A stretch of 64,000 bases of DNA from SIG603 sp964370635 (lineage in GTDB: Bacteria > Bacillota > Clostridia > Oscillospirales > Acutalibacteraceae), in assembly GCA_964370635.1 (NCBI GenBank), contig CAYJJU010000009.1, positions 34,832-98,831 on the forward strand, given 5' to 3'. The number at the start of each line of letters is the position of its first letter. Positions within the stretch are counted from its first letter, which is position 1. A program made the translations under genes and the position numbers. Below, piece by piece: positions 34,312-43,111 of the stretch. Under the pieces are notes generated by a model. It was given only the letters and a program-made list of their open reading frames with translations. It was not told the origin of the DNA and searched no databases.

Positions 34312-35616
34312 TTAATCGTTAATTGCAACTCTTGCAATTACGGTATTATTTGAATGAGTAATGCTTAAACTGCCGCTATATTCGGCAATAATTTCCGTAA
34401 TATTGTCAAAGCTGTCTTTCTCTTCACTGCTTTTTTTCTCGAATAGATTATTTAGCATGCCCCAAATAGTCTTGTTTTTAAGCGTATTTGAAACAGAAAT
34501 TCTTTCTGCAGTAGGTTCGTTGTACACTGCTTCAATAATTAATTGACGAGAAGCTGGAGTGATATTTAGATGAATAAATTTTTCTACATCATTAGATTTT
34601 TCACAGCTTTGAAGACCTATGTTTAAAAGCTCGTTTATAATAAAACAAATTTCAACCAAAGAAATATCAAATTCAGACAGGCTTATATTGCTTTCAAGTG
34701 TGATATCCTTAGTCTTTGCATAGGCGACCTTTGTAGCCACAAGAGCGTTGATAAACTGATTGTCGCTGTAGTGCCCTAGTAAAGGCGAGCTTGAATTGCT
34801 TTGCTTTGCAAGCTCTACATAAGAGCTAATTTCACGTGTCTTGCCTGTTTGAGCCATATCGGAAATTCTATCAAGCTGATAATCCAGATTTTTTTTGACG
34901 GTCTTATAGGAATTAATGTTTACAAACATAGTGTTAAAACTGTCCGCACGAATTGCGGTGATTTCGCTTTGAGCCATATTTGTCACATTTTTCACCTTAT
35001 AAGTCGCCGCACCGTAAGCGGAGCGCAAAGAAAAGAATACGAAAATATATAAGATAAGGCATGAGAAAAATCTAATTTCAAAAGAATTTGTAAGCAAAAT
35101 GTCGTTTAAAGAACCCATTGCCACTTGCAAGGTCAAAAATTGTATAGCACAAAGCAAGATGATGGCAGGGGAGACGCCTCTCCTAAAGAAGTAGTGAAGC
35201 GGATTTGCCATTAAGGCAACAGTGATTATCGTAAATAGCACGTATATTGCATTTACTACCACTATGCCGGAAAGTCCTGTGGCATCAAATGGGAGCTCTG
35301 TGAGCATGTGAAAGGAAAAATCACCTACAAAGACGTAGTTTGTTATCAAAACAAATGACGTCAAAAGCTTTTGCAAAATATTGTTTGATGATGCAAAAAT
35401 TGAGGTGAGGAACAGGCAAAATACATTTGCGCAAACGGCGACAAAGTTTGCCGATTCCGCAGTCTGAGAAAAGCCTGCCAGTATTAAATTTGTAATTGCA
35501 GAGATTGAAAGTCCTGCGGCATAAATAAGTGCGGTCGTCAACAGTTTAAAGCGTTCTTCTAAAATAAGTGCAAACGCAAAGCTGTTACAAATGAATATTA
35601 CTGTTAAAAGTAGCAT
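34312..35616 (-). CDS. Membrane GHKL sensor-like protein (AgrC/CitA-type), orphan
   Basis: 434 residues. Six to seven hydrophobic helices fill about 1-200, then a helical linker (MFVNINSYKTVKKNLDYQLDRI), then a GHKL ATPase-like C-terminus (IINELLNIGLQSCEKS ... SGSLSITHSNNTVIARVAI). The N-box position reads INELLNIGLQS instead of the usual NAIEA, and no phosphorylatable histidine in a clear H-box is seen. So it may be a degenerate or non-kinase sensor. No response regulator is adjacent. It has its own promoter (35648-35677) and RBS AGGAG. Confidence 0.7.
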   Translation of the reverse strand: MLLLTVIFICNSFAFALILEERFKLLTTALIYAAGLSISAITNLILAGFSQTAESANFVAVCANVFCLFLTSIFASSNNILQKLLTSFVLITNYVFVGDFSFHMLTELPFDATGLSGIVVVNAIYVLFTIITVALMANPLHYFFRRGVSPAIILLCAIQFLTLQVAMGSLNDILLTNSFEIRFFSCLILYIFVFFSLRSAYGAATYKVKNVTNMAQSEITAIRADSFNTMFVNINSYKTVKKNLDYQLDRISDMAQTGKTREISSYVELAKQSNSSSPLLGHYSDNQFINALVATKVAYAKTKDITLESNISLSEFDISLVEICFIINELLNIGLQSCEKSNDVEKFIHLNITPASRQLIIEAVYNEPTAERISVSNTLKNKTIWGMLNNLFEKKSSEEKDSFDNITEIIAEYSGSLSITHSNNTVIARVAIND

Positions 35617-35647
35617 TGTATCTCTCCTAATTAATATTAACTAATGT

Positions 35648-35677
35648 ATTATATCATATAATCCTATAAAAAAACAA
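35648..35677 (-). promoter_or_regulatory. Promoter of the GHKL sensor gene
   Basis: On the minus strand TTGTTT (complement of 35672-35677), 18 nt, TATAAT (complement of 35648-35653) preceded by TGA (extended -10). Confidence 0.6.
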
Positions 35678-35695
35678 ATTATTTTTACAAAAAAT

Positions 35696-36823
35696 TCAAA
35701 AAATATTATTTTTATTTCTAAGCGCAAATAAAAACGAGCTCAAAAGCACAAATGTAAGAAGAATTTGAGGATTAAACTCAAAATTTAAGTAAAAATACGA
35801 GGGTAAAAAGTTGAGGATTATTTCACTACTTGGGAAAATTGTCCTTATATCGAAAAATATTGGATGTGTGACAAGTACTAAGGATATCAAAAAAGGAAAT
35901 AGCACGCAGAAAATGCTTTGTCCTATAATCTTTTTAAAAGTCAGGCAAGAGATAAGGAGCAGGCCTTGGTAAATTAGGAGCTTTAAAATTTCAAATAAAA
36001 TATTAAAACTATGATAATTTAGCATGGACGAGCATATTAATAAAGAGGCAAGCGCACTTAAAGTGCTAAAGAAAAACACAGGAGCTAAACTATAAAAACC
36101 TGCACGCGTTATGCCGACATAATTTGAATAAAGAGGGCTTAAGGTGCTTTGTGACATGTTGCAAATAAGCGCTACTGCAAAAAGAAAAATGCAGATAATG
36201 CCGTTTGCAAGACTTAGGGTAGAGGCAAAGTCTTCCGCTGTGCCACTTCGAGCGCTTTCAAGATTAACAAGCTCTATCTTAAAGGCGTTTTCCTGTGTCT
36301 TATAATAATTTATGGAGCGTGTAATTTCCTCAAAATTTAAATTATCGAAGTTATCAAGCATGTAGTTTTGGGCGATGTAGGGTGTCATAATTTCAAAAAC
36401 TGCATTAAAAATTTCCTCGCTTACAAAATTATGATACAAATCATTTGGGTATCTTATTACCTTGATAGAATTATTTATTTGCCCGTTTTGGACTTTTTGC
36501 GAAAAATCTTCCGAAAAAACATAGGCCACATTTAAATCTTGACTTTCTACCGCATCAAAAAGCTCCTGTCGCTCACTGTATAAAATGAAATTATACTTGC
36601 TGTTTGAAACAAGATTTTTTGAAAGGCTTTCGTCTATTTCGGAGCTTGACTCAAAATAAATGCCGGCGTTTATGGCGCTTTGCCCGGGGGTTACTGCAAG
36701 GTAGCAGACAAAAAACACGGTAAACGGCAAGGCGAAAACACAAATTAGAAATAAAATATTTTTAAAATATTCTTTTGTGAAAATAATGAAGCTCTTTTTA
36801 AATGTAGTCATTTGTATAATCAA
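35696..36823 (-). CDS. ABC-2 type permease, second subunit of the zinc-ribbon ABC system
   Basis: 375 residues. An N-terminal membrane helix (about 18-40) is followed by an extracytoplasmic region of about 150 residues (SVFSEDF-type, FFVCYLAVTPGQSAINAGIY...), then about five helices from residue 205 on. This is the ABC2_membrane_3 (YhgE/YadH-like) layout. It overlaps the upstream permease gene by 26 bp, so the two are coupled. It ends the operon that starts at 40227. Confidence 0.82.
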   Translation of the reverse strand: MIIQMTTFKKSFIIFTKEYFKNILFLICVFALPFTVFFVCYLAVTPGQSAINAGIYFESSSEIDESLSKNLVSNSKYNFILYSERQELFDAVESQDLNVAYVFSEDFSQKVQNGQINNSIKVIRYPNDLYHNFVSEEIFNAVFEIMTPYIAQNYMLDNFDNLNFEEITRSINYYKTQENAFKIELVNLESARSGTAEDFASTLSLANGIICIFLFAVALICNMSQSTLSPLYSNYVGITRAGFYSLAPVFFFSTLSALASLLICSSMLNYHSFNILFEILKLLIYQGLLLISCLTFKKIIGQSIFCVLFPFLISLVLVTHPIFFDIRTIFPSSEIILNFLPSYFYLNFEFNPQILLTFVLLSSFLFALRNKNNIF

Positions 36824-37988
36824 CCTCCATTTTTTTCTTCATCAAAATTATTATTAATATGAGCATTACGGCGTTTGAAATCAGTAAAACTAAACTGCCG
36901 ATTAGGCTGCTTGAAAAGCCGTATGCCATGGCGTTTCTTAAATGCAGATGTGGAGAAATAATGCTAATATCGCCTATGAATTTTGGCATAAAATCTATGG
37001 GTATAAGCCCACCTGAAATAATGAAAAATATGGAGTGCAAGAATAAATTAATTTCTATTGTGGCGATTTGATTTTTGCTAAAATTAAAAATTAAACACTC
37101 AAGCAGCACAAAAAATATGCATGCGTTTAATAGATAAGCGGTAGAAAAAAGCGAAAACTTAAAGCCGCTTAAAGAAAATAAAATGGTGAAAACCGTGGAA
37201 TATAAGACAAAAATTATTACAACTTTAGAAAAGTAGAGAACAAGAGGCGAGCGACCGCTTCGGTTAAGATATTTGTACAGGGCTAAAGACTTGTCTATGT
37301 TTAGCTCCTTAAAAAAGAGGGAGGCGCTTAGAAATAGCAGAAATAGTGAAATTGAGATGGTGTAAAAGCCCTCAAGGCTCAAGCTGTCTGTATAGTCCAA
37401 ATTTTGAATATCGAAGCTCTGCGCCCTTGTTAAATATGCGTTTACATACTCCAAGTTTATTTCAAGCACAGAATTTTCATCGAAATACCCAAGCTCTCTC
37501 GCGCGCTCTAAGACGGCATAAACTCCACTTTGTAAATTTAGCATGACATTTGATAAATTGTCGGAAAAACTTGTTATCAAAAAGTCTTCAATTGAGGTGG
37601 AGTTTGAAACATAGATTGTGGGAGACGGGTTTTGACCACTTAGCACACCGCTTAAAAAGCCTTCTGGAAAAACGACTAGGGCAGAGCTGTTTGAGTTCAT
37701 TATACTTTCCTTGGCGTTTTCCTCACTCTCGTTGTACTCTACATTAAAGCTATTTTTGATGTACTCGTTTTCTAGCAAAAGATTTAATACCATTTGCGTT
37801 TGAGGAGTATTGTCGTGATTTACCACAATGACATCAAGCCTGAGTGAATTTTCACCCAGGCTTTTATTTGCAACTGTATATGCCGTGAATACGCTTAAAA
37901 CGAGTATTAAAACAAGCGCTATCACTAGTATGATTTTGCCTTTAATAATTTTAAGTTCATTAATTAGTGCAGCGGCAAAAAGTGTCAT
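36798..37988 (-). CDS. ABC-2 type permease, first subunit of the zinc-ribbon ABC system
   Basis: 396 residues. A first helix (about 18-38, IILVIALVLILVLSVF) precedes an extracellular region (VIVVNHDNTPQTQMVLNLL; ALVVFPEGFLSGVLSG), and five or six more helices follow from about 210. The DNTPQTQ...VVFPEGF pattern is typical of ABC2_membrane_3 exporters. The start lies 6 bp after the upstream zinc-ribbon gene. It and the next permease probably form a heterodimer. Confidence 0.85.
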   Translation of the reverse strand: MTLFAAALINELKIIKGKIILVIALVLILVLSVFTAYTVANKSLGENSLRLDVIVVNHDNTPQTQMVLNLLLENEYIKNSFNVEYNESEENAKESIMNSNSSALVVFPEGFLSGVLSGQNPSPTIYVSNSTSIEDFLITSFSDNLSNVMLNLQSGVYAVLERARELGYFDENSVLEINLEYVNAYLTRAQSFDIQNLDYTDSLSLEGFYTISISLFLLFLSASLFFKELNIDKSLALYKYLNRSGRSPLVLYFSKVVIIFVLYSTVFTILFSLSGFKFSLFSTAYLLNACIFFVLLECLIFNFSKNQIATIEINLFLHSIFFIISGGLIPIDFMPKFIGDISIISPHLHLRNAMAYGFSSSLIGSLVLLISNAVMLILIIILMKKKMEVDYTNDYI

Positions 37989-37994
37989 TTTTCA

Positions 37995-39479
37995 TCAAGC
38001 TCCAAAAAGTAGTAACAGGTTTAAAAGCTCTTCTATGCTTTTGTAGTCTGTGTTTTGATTAAACCAGTCATTTGCTAGACTGTCTTTAGTTATAGTCATG
38101 TCGAGGCTGTCGTTGCCTATATATGCAGATATGCTAAGCTCTTTATCCGACAGCGACGCCACGTCCATGGTGTAGGTATTTACCGAGTCAGAAACGATTA
38201 AGTTTTGCGAGGTGGCGGCGACATCGTAAGTCAAGGAAAATTCTGTCGTCTTGCCAAATACATTAATAGTATTTGTGAAAGTGTACACATTGTCTTCAAA
38301 GCTGTTTTTTAAAGTTAGTGTTTGAAAATTTTGGCTAAAGGCTATGTGGTCCAAAATTTTTCCTTCGGGATTAAACTCAAAATAAGTGTCTTCGCCCATT
38401 TCAAATCGCACTAAACGTCCACTGTAGATATGGGCGATTAAAGGGTTTGAGGAGAAGTTTTCGTCGGTAAGTGTATCTATTGCCTTTAAGAGCTCTGCCT
38501 TTAACTCATCGGGAGTAAAGGTCACCGAACCCGAATAAACGGTAAGTGCAGGATTGTTTATGAGGGCTAAAAAGCTTTCGTCTGCAAAAATTTCATTTAC
38601 AAGTTTTGAGAGAGAGTCTTTGATTTTTTGTGCGTCTAAAGTGATTTCATATGTGTCGGCGGTAATATCGATATCGTTTATGGTAAGCGGAGTTTTTTCA
38701 AGCTCAACATACTCGATAGCCTCTATGATTTCGGCTAAATTGTCGGTAAGTATCTTTGCGATATTTTCATACTCTTCCATGTCCACCGCTTCAAAAACAT
38801 CAAGCTCCTGCGTGGTAACGGGTGCCGTGCCTAGATAATCGCTTAATAAAGACGAGAGCTCAGAGCTCGGTGTGCCGTATATGTCATCGCCTAAAAGTGC
38901 AGGAAGGCTTATGGTTATATGTTCAGACGACAGCAAAAGCTCTCCGCCTATTCCCATGTAATTTGCTACGATTTTAAGTTTTTCCTCGTCTAAATCGGAC
39001 TGAATATTTGCATTCACTCCGCCGTAAGCACCGCTGTACACGGCGTCTAACTCAAACGGTTCGTCTCCAAAATCTTTAAAGAAACTTATAAGCGGAAGCT
39101 CGTCGGAAAGCGTTTCTATCTCGTCCCCAATTTGTGAAAAAGTGCTTATGATTGCGCCGGGAACCGGTTTTGTGAGGGGGCTTGAGAAAAACATTATCCC
39201 AAAGATTACTCCTGCTATTAACAGTGCGCCGGCACAGCAGGATATGATGGCTATCATGCCTTTTTTGCTCTTTTTAGGGGGCGCTTGAGTATAGGGGGCA
39301 GGGGTTTGGGCATAATTTATATTTGAGTAATCAGTATTTGGTGATTGATTTGCGAAATAAGGTGTTGCGGTATTGCTCTCTACGGCAGGGACTTGAGCGT
39401 CTTGTGTTGTGGCAAGGCCGCAGTGTGGGCAAAATTTTGAATTTTCGGGTAACAGATTTTTGCAGTTGTTGCAGTTCAT
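37995..39479 (-). CDS. Zinc-ribbon membrane protein with large extracellular domain
   Basis: 494 residues. The N-terminal zinc ribbon has C3/C6 and C17/C20 (CNNC...CPHC). A proline/glutamine-rich linker follows, then one membrane helix (about 74-98, GMIAIISCCAGALLIAGVIFG) and about 390 extracellular residues of mixed alpha-beta sequence (SGAYGGVNANIQSDLDEEKL ... LSDKELSISAYIGNDSLDMTI). The ectodomain is of the large, poorly characterised type found after zinc-ribbon-TM modules in Clostridia. The gene sits 22 bp after the zinc-ribbon ATPase gene and 6 bp before the permease. Its role as a cell-surface accessory or regulator of the exporter is an inference. Confidence 0.82.
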   Translation of the reverse strand: MNCNNCKNLLPENSKFCPHCGLATTQDAQVPAVESNTATPYFANQSPNTDYSNINYAQTPAPYTQAPPKKSKKGMIAIISCCAGALLIAGVIFGIMFFSSPLTKPVPGAIISTFSQIGDEIETLSDELPLISFFKDFGDEPFELDAVYSGAYGGVNANIQSDLDEEKLKIVANYMGIGGELLLSSEHITISLPALLGDDIYGTPSSELSSLLSDYLGTAPVTTQELDVFEAVDMEEYENIAKILTDNLAEIIEAIEYVELEKTPLTINDIDITADTYEITLDAQKIKDSLSKLVNEIFADESFLALINNPALTVYSGSVTFTPDELKAELLKAIDTLTDENFSSNPLIAHIYSGRLVRFEMGEDTYFEFNPEGKILDHIAFSQNFQTLTLKNSFEDNVYTFTNTINVFGKTTEFSLTYDVAATSQNLIVSDSVNTYTMDVASLSDKELSISAYIGNDSLDMTITKDSLANDWFNQNTDYKSIEELLNLLLLFGA

Positions 39480-39501
39480 TATAGGTGTGCTCCTTTAGGT
39501 T

Positions 39502-40227
39502 TTAATTAATATTTTCGTTTGTGCTTGTTATTTTTCCGTTTTGTAATGTCATTGACCTGTTGCAAATTTTCGATACCTCTAAAACGTCGTGGCTTGAATA
39601 GATTAAAGAAATATCATGGGAATTTTTCAAAAAATCATTCATGTTCGCTATCGTCTTAGCATCGAGTGCCGAAAAAGGCTCGTCGAGGATTAGCAGGCGT
39701 GGTTTTGCCATTAGCGCTATGGCTATGCTGACTTTTTTTCTCATTCCGCCAGATAAACGAGTCACCTTTTTTTTAAGAATTTCTTCTATTTGCAAAAATT
39801 CCGGGATGAGGGATAAGAGTTCCTTATGGCTTTTTATTCCATAGACTGCAGAAAACAGGCTTAAATTATCTTTTACGCTTAACTCCTCAAAAAGTATAGG
39901 TTCTTGTGGCACATAGCCTATCGCCTTTTTTGCATTTTTATCAAGCGGCTTTCCCATAAATAATATTTCGCCGCCATCAAACTTATTCATTCCGGACAAA
40001 ATAGACAGCAGAGTGGATTTGCCACTGCCGTTGTCGCCTAAAAGCGCTAATTTATCCGATGAGGACAGGGAAAAACTTATGTCGCAAAGCGAGAAATCCT
40101 TCGAGTATTTTTTATGTAAATTCGAAACTGATAAAATTATATTTTGCTTGTAAGACAAGGTGTGACCGCAACTTTTGCAAGTCGTGTTTTCGTTTTGAAG
40201 GCTTACTCCGCAATTTGAACAATACAT
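39502..40227 (-). CDS. ABC transporter ATPase with N-terminal zinc ribbon
   Basis: 241 residues; I start at the ATG at 40227 (MYCSNCGVSL), preceded by AGGAGAG, not at an upstream in-frame start. The zinc ribbon has C3/C6 and C17/C20 (CSNC...CKSC). The ATPase follows with Walker A LLGDNGSGKSTLL, signature RLSGGMRKKVSIAIAL and Walker B LLILDEPFSALD, then the switch region SSHDVLEVSK. The zinc ribbon is fused directly to the nucleotide-binding domain, a rare architecture, and the next gene carries the same ribbon. Its own promoter is at 40284-40311. It is the first gene of the four-gene exporter operon. Confidence 0.88.
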   Translation of the reverse strand: MYCSNCGVSLQNENTTCKSCGHTLSYKQNIILSVSNLHKKYSKDFSLCDISFSLSSSDKLALLGDNGSGKSTLLSILSGMNKFDGGEILFMGKPLDKNAKKAIGYVPQEPILFEELSVKDNLSLFSAVYGIKSHKELLSLIPEFLQIEEILKKKVTRLSGGMRKKVSIAIALMAKPRLLILDEPFSALDAKTIANMNDFLKNSHDISLIYSSHDVLEVSKICNRSMTLQNGKITSTNENIN

Positions 40228-40283
40228 AAATGCTCTCCTAAAATACATTACAATTTAGATAGCTATATACTATCCAAATAGTA

Positions 40284-40311
40284 ATTATATCATAAAAGAG
40301 CATTTTTGCAA
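40284..40311 (-). promoter_or_regulatory. Promoter of the zinc-ribbon ABC operon
   Basis: On the minus strand TTGCAA (complement of 40306-40311), 16 nt, TATAAT (complement of 40284-40289) with TGA in front (extended -10). Just downstream GATAG and CTATC form a short inverted repeat near the transcription start. Confidence 0.6.
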
Positions 40312-40325
40312 ATAACTTTAACTGC

Positions 40326-40502
40326 TTATTTTGCGTTTTCTTCACACCAGCGCTTGACGTCCTTTACCGCATCAATTTTTGGAAGCACTACATTTGTTTT
40401 TGGGTCTATGCGTGTTCGCATGCTTGTGGGAAAGCTGTCAAAAAGTGGAGGAGGGTCAAGTTTTTTGTCGACCCTGTAGTCTGAATCCTGTCTATTAATC
40501 AA
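40326..40502 (-). CDS. Small acidic/basic protein, 58 aa, DUF3787-like C-terminus (weak)
   Basis: I use the TTG at 40502 as start because AAGGAG lies 9 nt upstream; an ATG seven codons earlier has that site within its coding sequence. The product (residues about 10-25 KLDPPPLFDSFPT; end PKIDAVKDVKRWCEENAK) is short and polar. The end pattern, an xxAVxxVKxWxEENxK helix, loosely resembles the DUF3787 spore-surface family, but this is not certain. It lies just upstream of the zinc-ribbon ABC operon promoter and could be separate or lead it. Confidence 0.45.
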   Translation of the reverse strand: MINRQDSDYRVDKKLDPPPLFDSFPTSMRTRIDPKTNVVLPKIDAVKDVKRWCEENAK

Positions 40503-40600
40503 AAATATCAACTCCTTTTGCATTTTATAAGTTTATTTTCTCCAAAAATGCAAGAATATTAGAAAATACTTTGATATTTTTGTTTTTGTGTAAATTTTAA

Positions 40601-40629
40601 TTGACGAAAAAGCCTAAATGTTATAAAAT
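40601..40629 (+). promoter_or_regulatory. Promoter of the DUF4097 gene
   Basis: TTGACG (40601-40606), 17 nt, TAAAAT (40624-40629). Confidence 0.65.
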
Positions 40630-40662
40630 AATATAATGAAATCTTATGCGAGGTGAAGTGAA

Positions 40663-41667
40663 TTGAATTTTAATTTTAATAAGTTTAAATTTAAATTAGA
40701 TTTTTCGAGAAGAAACATTACAAAAGGCGTTTTTATTTTTTTGATATCGCTCTTTTTTTTAATCGTATATAATTTTGGGTCGCAAAACCTCTTTGGTCTT
40801 TCTGCGCTAATCACTACCGAGAGGGAAGACGCCCAAAATGTTGCTAATACCCAAAGCTTTTTACTAGAGGGCATAGAAGAAATTAATGTCGACTGGAAAT
40901 ACGGCGATATCGAGGTGTCGCTGATAGCGGGGACTGAAATAGTAATCACTGAGATGATAGGCGAGGAGCTTTTGTCAAGCGATAAGATGTATGTCCAAGA
41001 CAAATATGGAACTATCGACATCGACTGGTGCGAAAAACCGTCGTCAACATCTTTGCAAACAGAGAAAAAGCTTATTATTTCTATTCCCACAGAAAGTACA
41101 ATTGAAAAAATTGACATAAATAGCGAAAGCGGAGACGTCTTGTATAAAGATTTATTGGGAATGAGCGCAAATTTAAGCTCGTATGATGGAAATGTTACAC
41201 TGCAAAATTCAAGTGGTGAAAAATTTCAAATTGACTCATACTCGGGCGACATAGCAGTAAGCGCAGTGCAGACAGAAAGCATCACCACAAAGACAAATTA
41301 TGGAAAGCTTACAGCCGAGCAGGTCACGTCGGACTCTATTTATGCAAGGACTGGACAGGAGGATGTCTTTGTAAGCGGAAGCTTTGAAAGCTCTTCGGTC
41401 TCAAGCATAAACGGAGATGTAGAGTTTGTGAATACAGGGGCTATAAAAGATTTAAGCGCCTATTCTATTTTTGGAGATGTAAATTTATCTGTCGCCGAAA
41501 ATGAGGGTTTCTGGTTTGAAGAAAGCACAGTTTACGGTGAAAGCAGTGTAGAGGGCTTTGAGTTTGAAGAATCAGAAGAGGGCAGATATTATAAATCGGA
41601 TTTATTTGAGAGCAAGATAAAAATTTCAAGCACTCAAGGCAATGTAAGCCTAGCAAAAATTGCTTAG
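40663..41667 (+). CDS. DUF4097-type membrane-anchored beta-helix protein
   Basis: 334 residues. A TTG start at 40663 follows AGGTGA at 6 nt. A cationic N-terminus (FNKFKFKLDFSRR) and one membrane helix (about 22-42, GVFIFLISLFFLIVYNF) lead to an extracytoplasmic domain of short beta turns. Those turns include INVDWKYGDIEVSLIAG, INSESGDVLYKDL, LSSYDGNVTLQNS, IDSYSGDIAVSAV and SSINGDVEFVNTG, the DUF4097 (adhesin-like) pattern. Such proteins often accompany PspC-like or ABC systems. Here the neighbour is convergent: the last 4 bp overlap the end of the leftward permease gene at 41664. Confidence 0.8.
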   Translation: MNFNFNKFKFKLDFSRRNITKGVFIFLISLFFLIVYNFGSQNLFGLSALITTEREDAQNVANTQSFLLEGIEEINVDWKYGDIEVSLIAGTEIVITEMIGEELLSSDKMYVQDKYGTIDIDWCEKPSSTSLQTEKKLIISIPTESTIEKIDINSESGDVLYKDLLGMSANLSSYDGNVTLQNSSGEKFQIDSYSGDIAVSAVQTESITTKTNYGKLTAEQVTSDSIYARTGQEDVFVSGSFESSSVSSINGDVEFVNTGAIKDLSAYSIFGDVNLSVAENEGFWFEESTVYGESSVEGFEFEESEEGRYYKSDLFESKIKISSTQGNVSLAKIA

Positions 41668-42266
41668 CCCTGATATATTCTGATAAATTTAATTAGGGAA
41701 AATATCGACACAGCATTTAGCAAAATTCCAAGGCCTAGCATGATTTGCGGTGACAGCATGCTTAAATAGTTTTGTTCCGGTAAAAATGAGGCGCCTGAGC
41801 CCAGTATGCTAAAAGTCACTATGATAACACCGGCGAGTGCTATTAAAAGGCGGCTTTTTGCCGCACCGAATACAAACATTGTAAACAGTGATATAGCCCC
41901 ATATATTAGTCCAAAAGACAGGGATAAGGCGTAAATTTCAAGGCTGAAAGTTTCTGTCAGGTTAAAAGTGTAAGTTAGAAAGTTTACGCTTAGCGAAATT
42001 GTCAAAAACGCAAACATGCCTATATAAGTTAAGATGTATTTTGATAAAATTATATCCGATTTTTTGTATGGCATCATGCTTGCGAGTTTGTTCCATTTTG
42101 ATTTCTCGTCTGTGTCGAGAGAACTAATAGAAATAGCAACCCCGTAAAATACTACTAGCATTACCATATAACTGTTGCCTGAAATGGACATGAATGTAGC
42201 AGTTAGTAAGAAAATTCCATACTGTTTTGTAATGCAGTAAATGTCTTTTAAAATTAAAGCTTTCAT
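41664..42266 (-). CDS. ABC-2 permease of the GntR-regulated system
   Basis: 200 residues, six predicted membrane helices (GIFLLTATFMSISGNSYMVM; YILTYIGMFAFLTISLSVNF; LYGAISLFTMFVFGAA; LIALAGVIIVTFSILGS; ILLNAVSIFSLIKF). It contains SSLDTDEKSKWNKLASMMPYK, the conserved cytoplasmic loop of the short ABC-2 permeases paired with YtrB-like ATPases. It is the last gene of the operon that starts with a GntR repressor at 43489, 3 bp after the ATPase gene. Confidence 0.85.
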   Translation of the reverse strand: MKALILKDIYCITKQYGIFLLTATFMSISGNSYMVMLVVFYGVAISISSLDTDEKSKWNKLASMMPYKKSDIILSKYILTYIGMFAFLTISLSVNFLTYTFNLTETFSLEIYALSLSFGLIYGAISLFTMFVFGAAKSRLLIALAGVIIVTFSILGSGASFLPEQNYLSMLSPQIMLGLGILLNAVSIFSLIKFIRIYQG

Positions 42267-42269
42267 AGT

Positions 42270-43109
42270 CTACCTCCTAGATAAGTAAAGTATTATATCC
42301 TCTAAACTTGTGTGCTCAGTCATAAAAGTTTGGGGGATTTCGTTTTTATACACCAAGGCTTCATAGCCGTAACTTGTTTTTTTATTGCTAACTACGGCGC
42401 TGTCGGAGAGGGCCGTAAACTCCTCGTCTGTAAGCCGAATTAAAGCATAGTTTTCCAAAATTTTGTCTTTTTCTTCAAATAATACAAGGCTGCCGCAGTG
42501 AATAAAGGCGATATAATCGCAAATTTTTTCAAGGTCGGTGATTATATGGGAGGAAATTAGGATAGAGTTTTCCTCGTCTCTTGTAAATTCATTAAAAATA
42601 TCTAAAATTTCGTCACGAACCATCGGGTCAAGACCGCTTGTAGGCTCGTCTAAAATCAAAAGCTTTGCGCCGTGTGACATTGCGGCTGCTATGGAAAGCT
42701 TCATTTTCATACCACGGGAAAAATCAGCAATTTTTTTATCGGCTGGAAGATGAAACTTTTGTATGAGTTTGTAAAAATAATCGCTGTCCCAGTTTGTGAA
42801 AGTAATTGCCATTATTTTTTCTATTTTAACAATATTTAAAACGGGAGGGAAGTAGCACTCGTCCAAAACTATGCCTATGTCCTGCTTTAAATCGGTAAAT
42901 GAGGGGGAGGAGTTGTCAAGGCCTAAAACAGAAATTTCGCCGCTATCCCTTGAAACTGTATTCATAATAAGGTTAATTATCGTGGTTTTTCCTGCCCCGT
43001 TTTCGCCGACAAGCCCTACTATGGTGCCTTTTGGCAAAGTGAAATTTATCTCTTTAAGCTTAAAATTATCATAAGTTTTACTCAAATTTTTAATTTCTAC
43101 ACTAGTCAT
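42270..43109 (-). CDS. ABC transporter ATP-binding protein (YtrB-like)
   Basis: 279 residues. I start at ATG 43109 (MTSVEIKNLSKTY), preceded by AGGAGGAC at about 9 nt; longer forms would run into the GntR gene. Walker A GLVGENGAGKTT, signature DFSRGMKMKLSIAAAM (SRG in place of SGG, as is common in this clade), Walker B LLILDEPTSGLDP and switch SSHIITDLEK are intact. The gene begins 2 bp after the GntR stop. This is the YtrA-YtrB-permease arrangement of Firmicutes that responds to cell-wall antibiotics. Confidence 0.9.
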   Translation of the reverse strand: MTSVEIKNLSKTYDNFKLKEINFTLPKGTIVGLVGENGAGKTTIINLIMNTVSRDSGEISVLGLDNSSPSFTDLKQDIGIVLDECYFPPVLNIVKIEKIMAITFTNWDSDYFYKLIQKFHLPADKKIADFSRGMKMKLSIAAAMSHGAKLLILDEPTSGLDPMVRDEILDIFNEFTRDEENSILISSHIITDLEKICDYIAFIHCGSLVLFEEKDKILENYALIRLTDEEFTALSDSAVVSNKKTSYGYEALVYKNEIPQTFMTEHTSLEDIILYLSRR

Positions 43110-43111
43110 AA

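Noticed and set aside
40326..40523. Start at the ATG 40523 for the small ORF upstream of the ABC operon
   Set aside because: The Shine-Dalgarno AAGGAG lies inside the first codons after that ATG and fits the TTG at 40502 instead.
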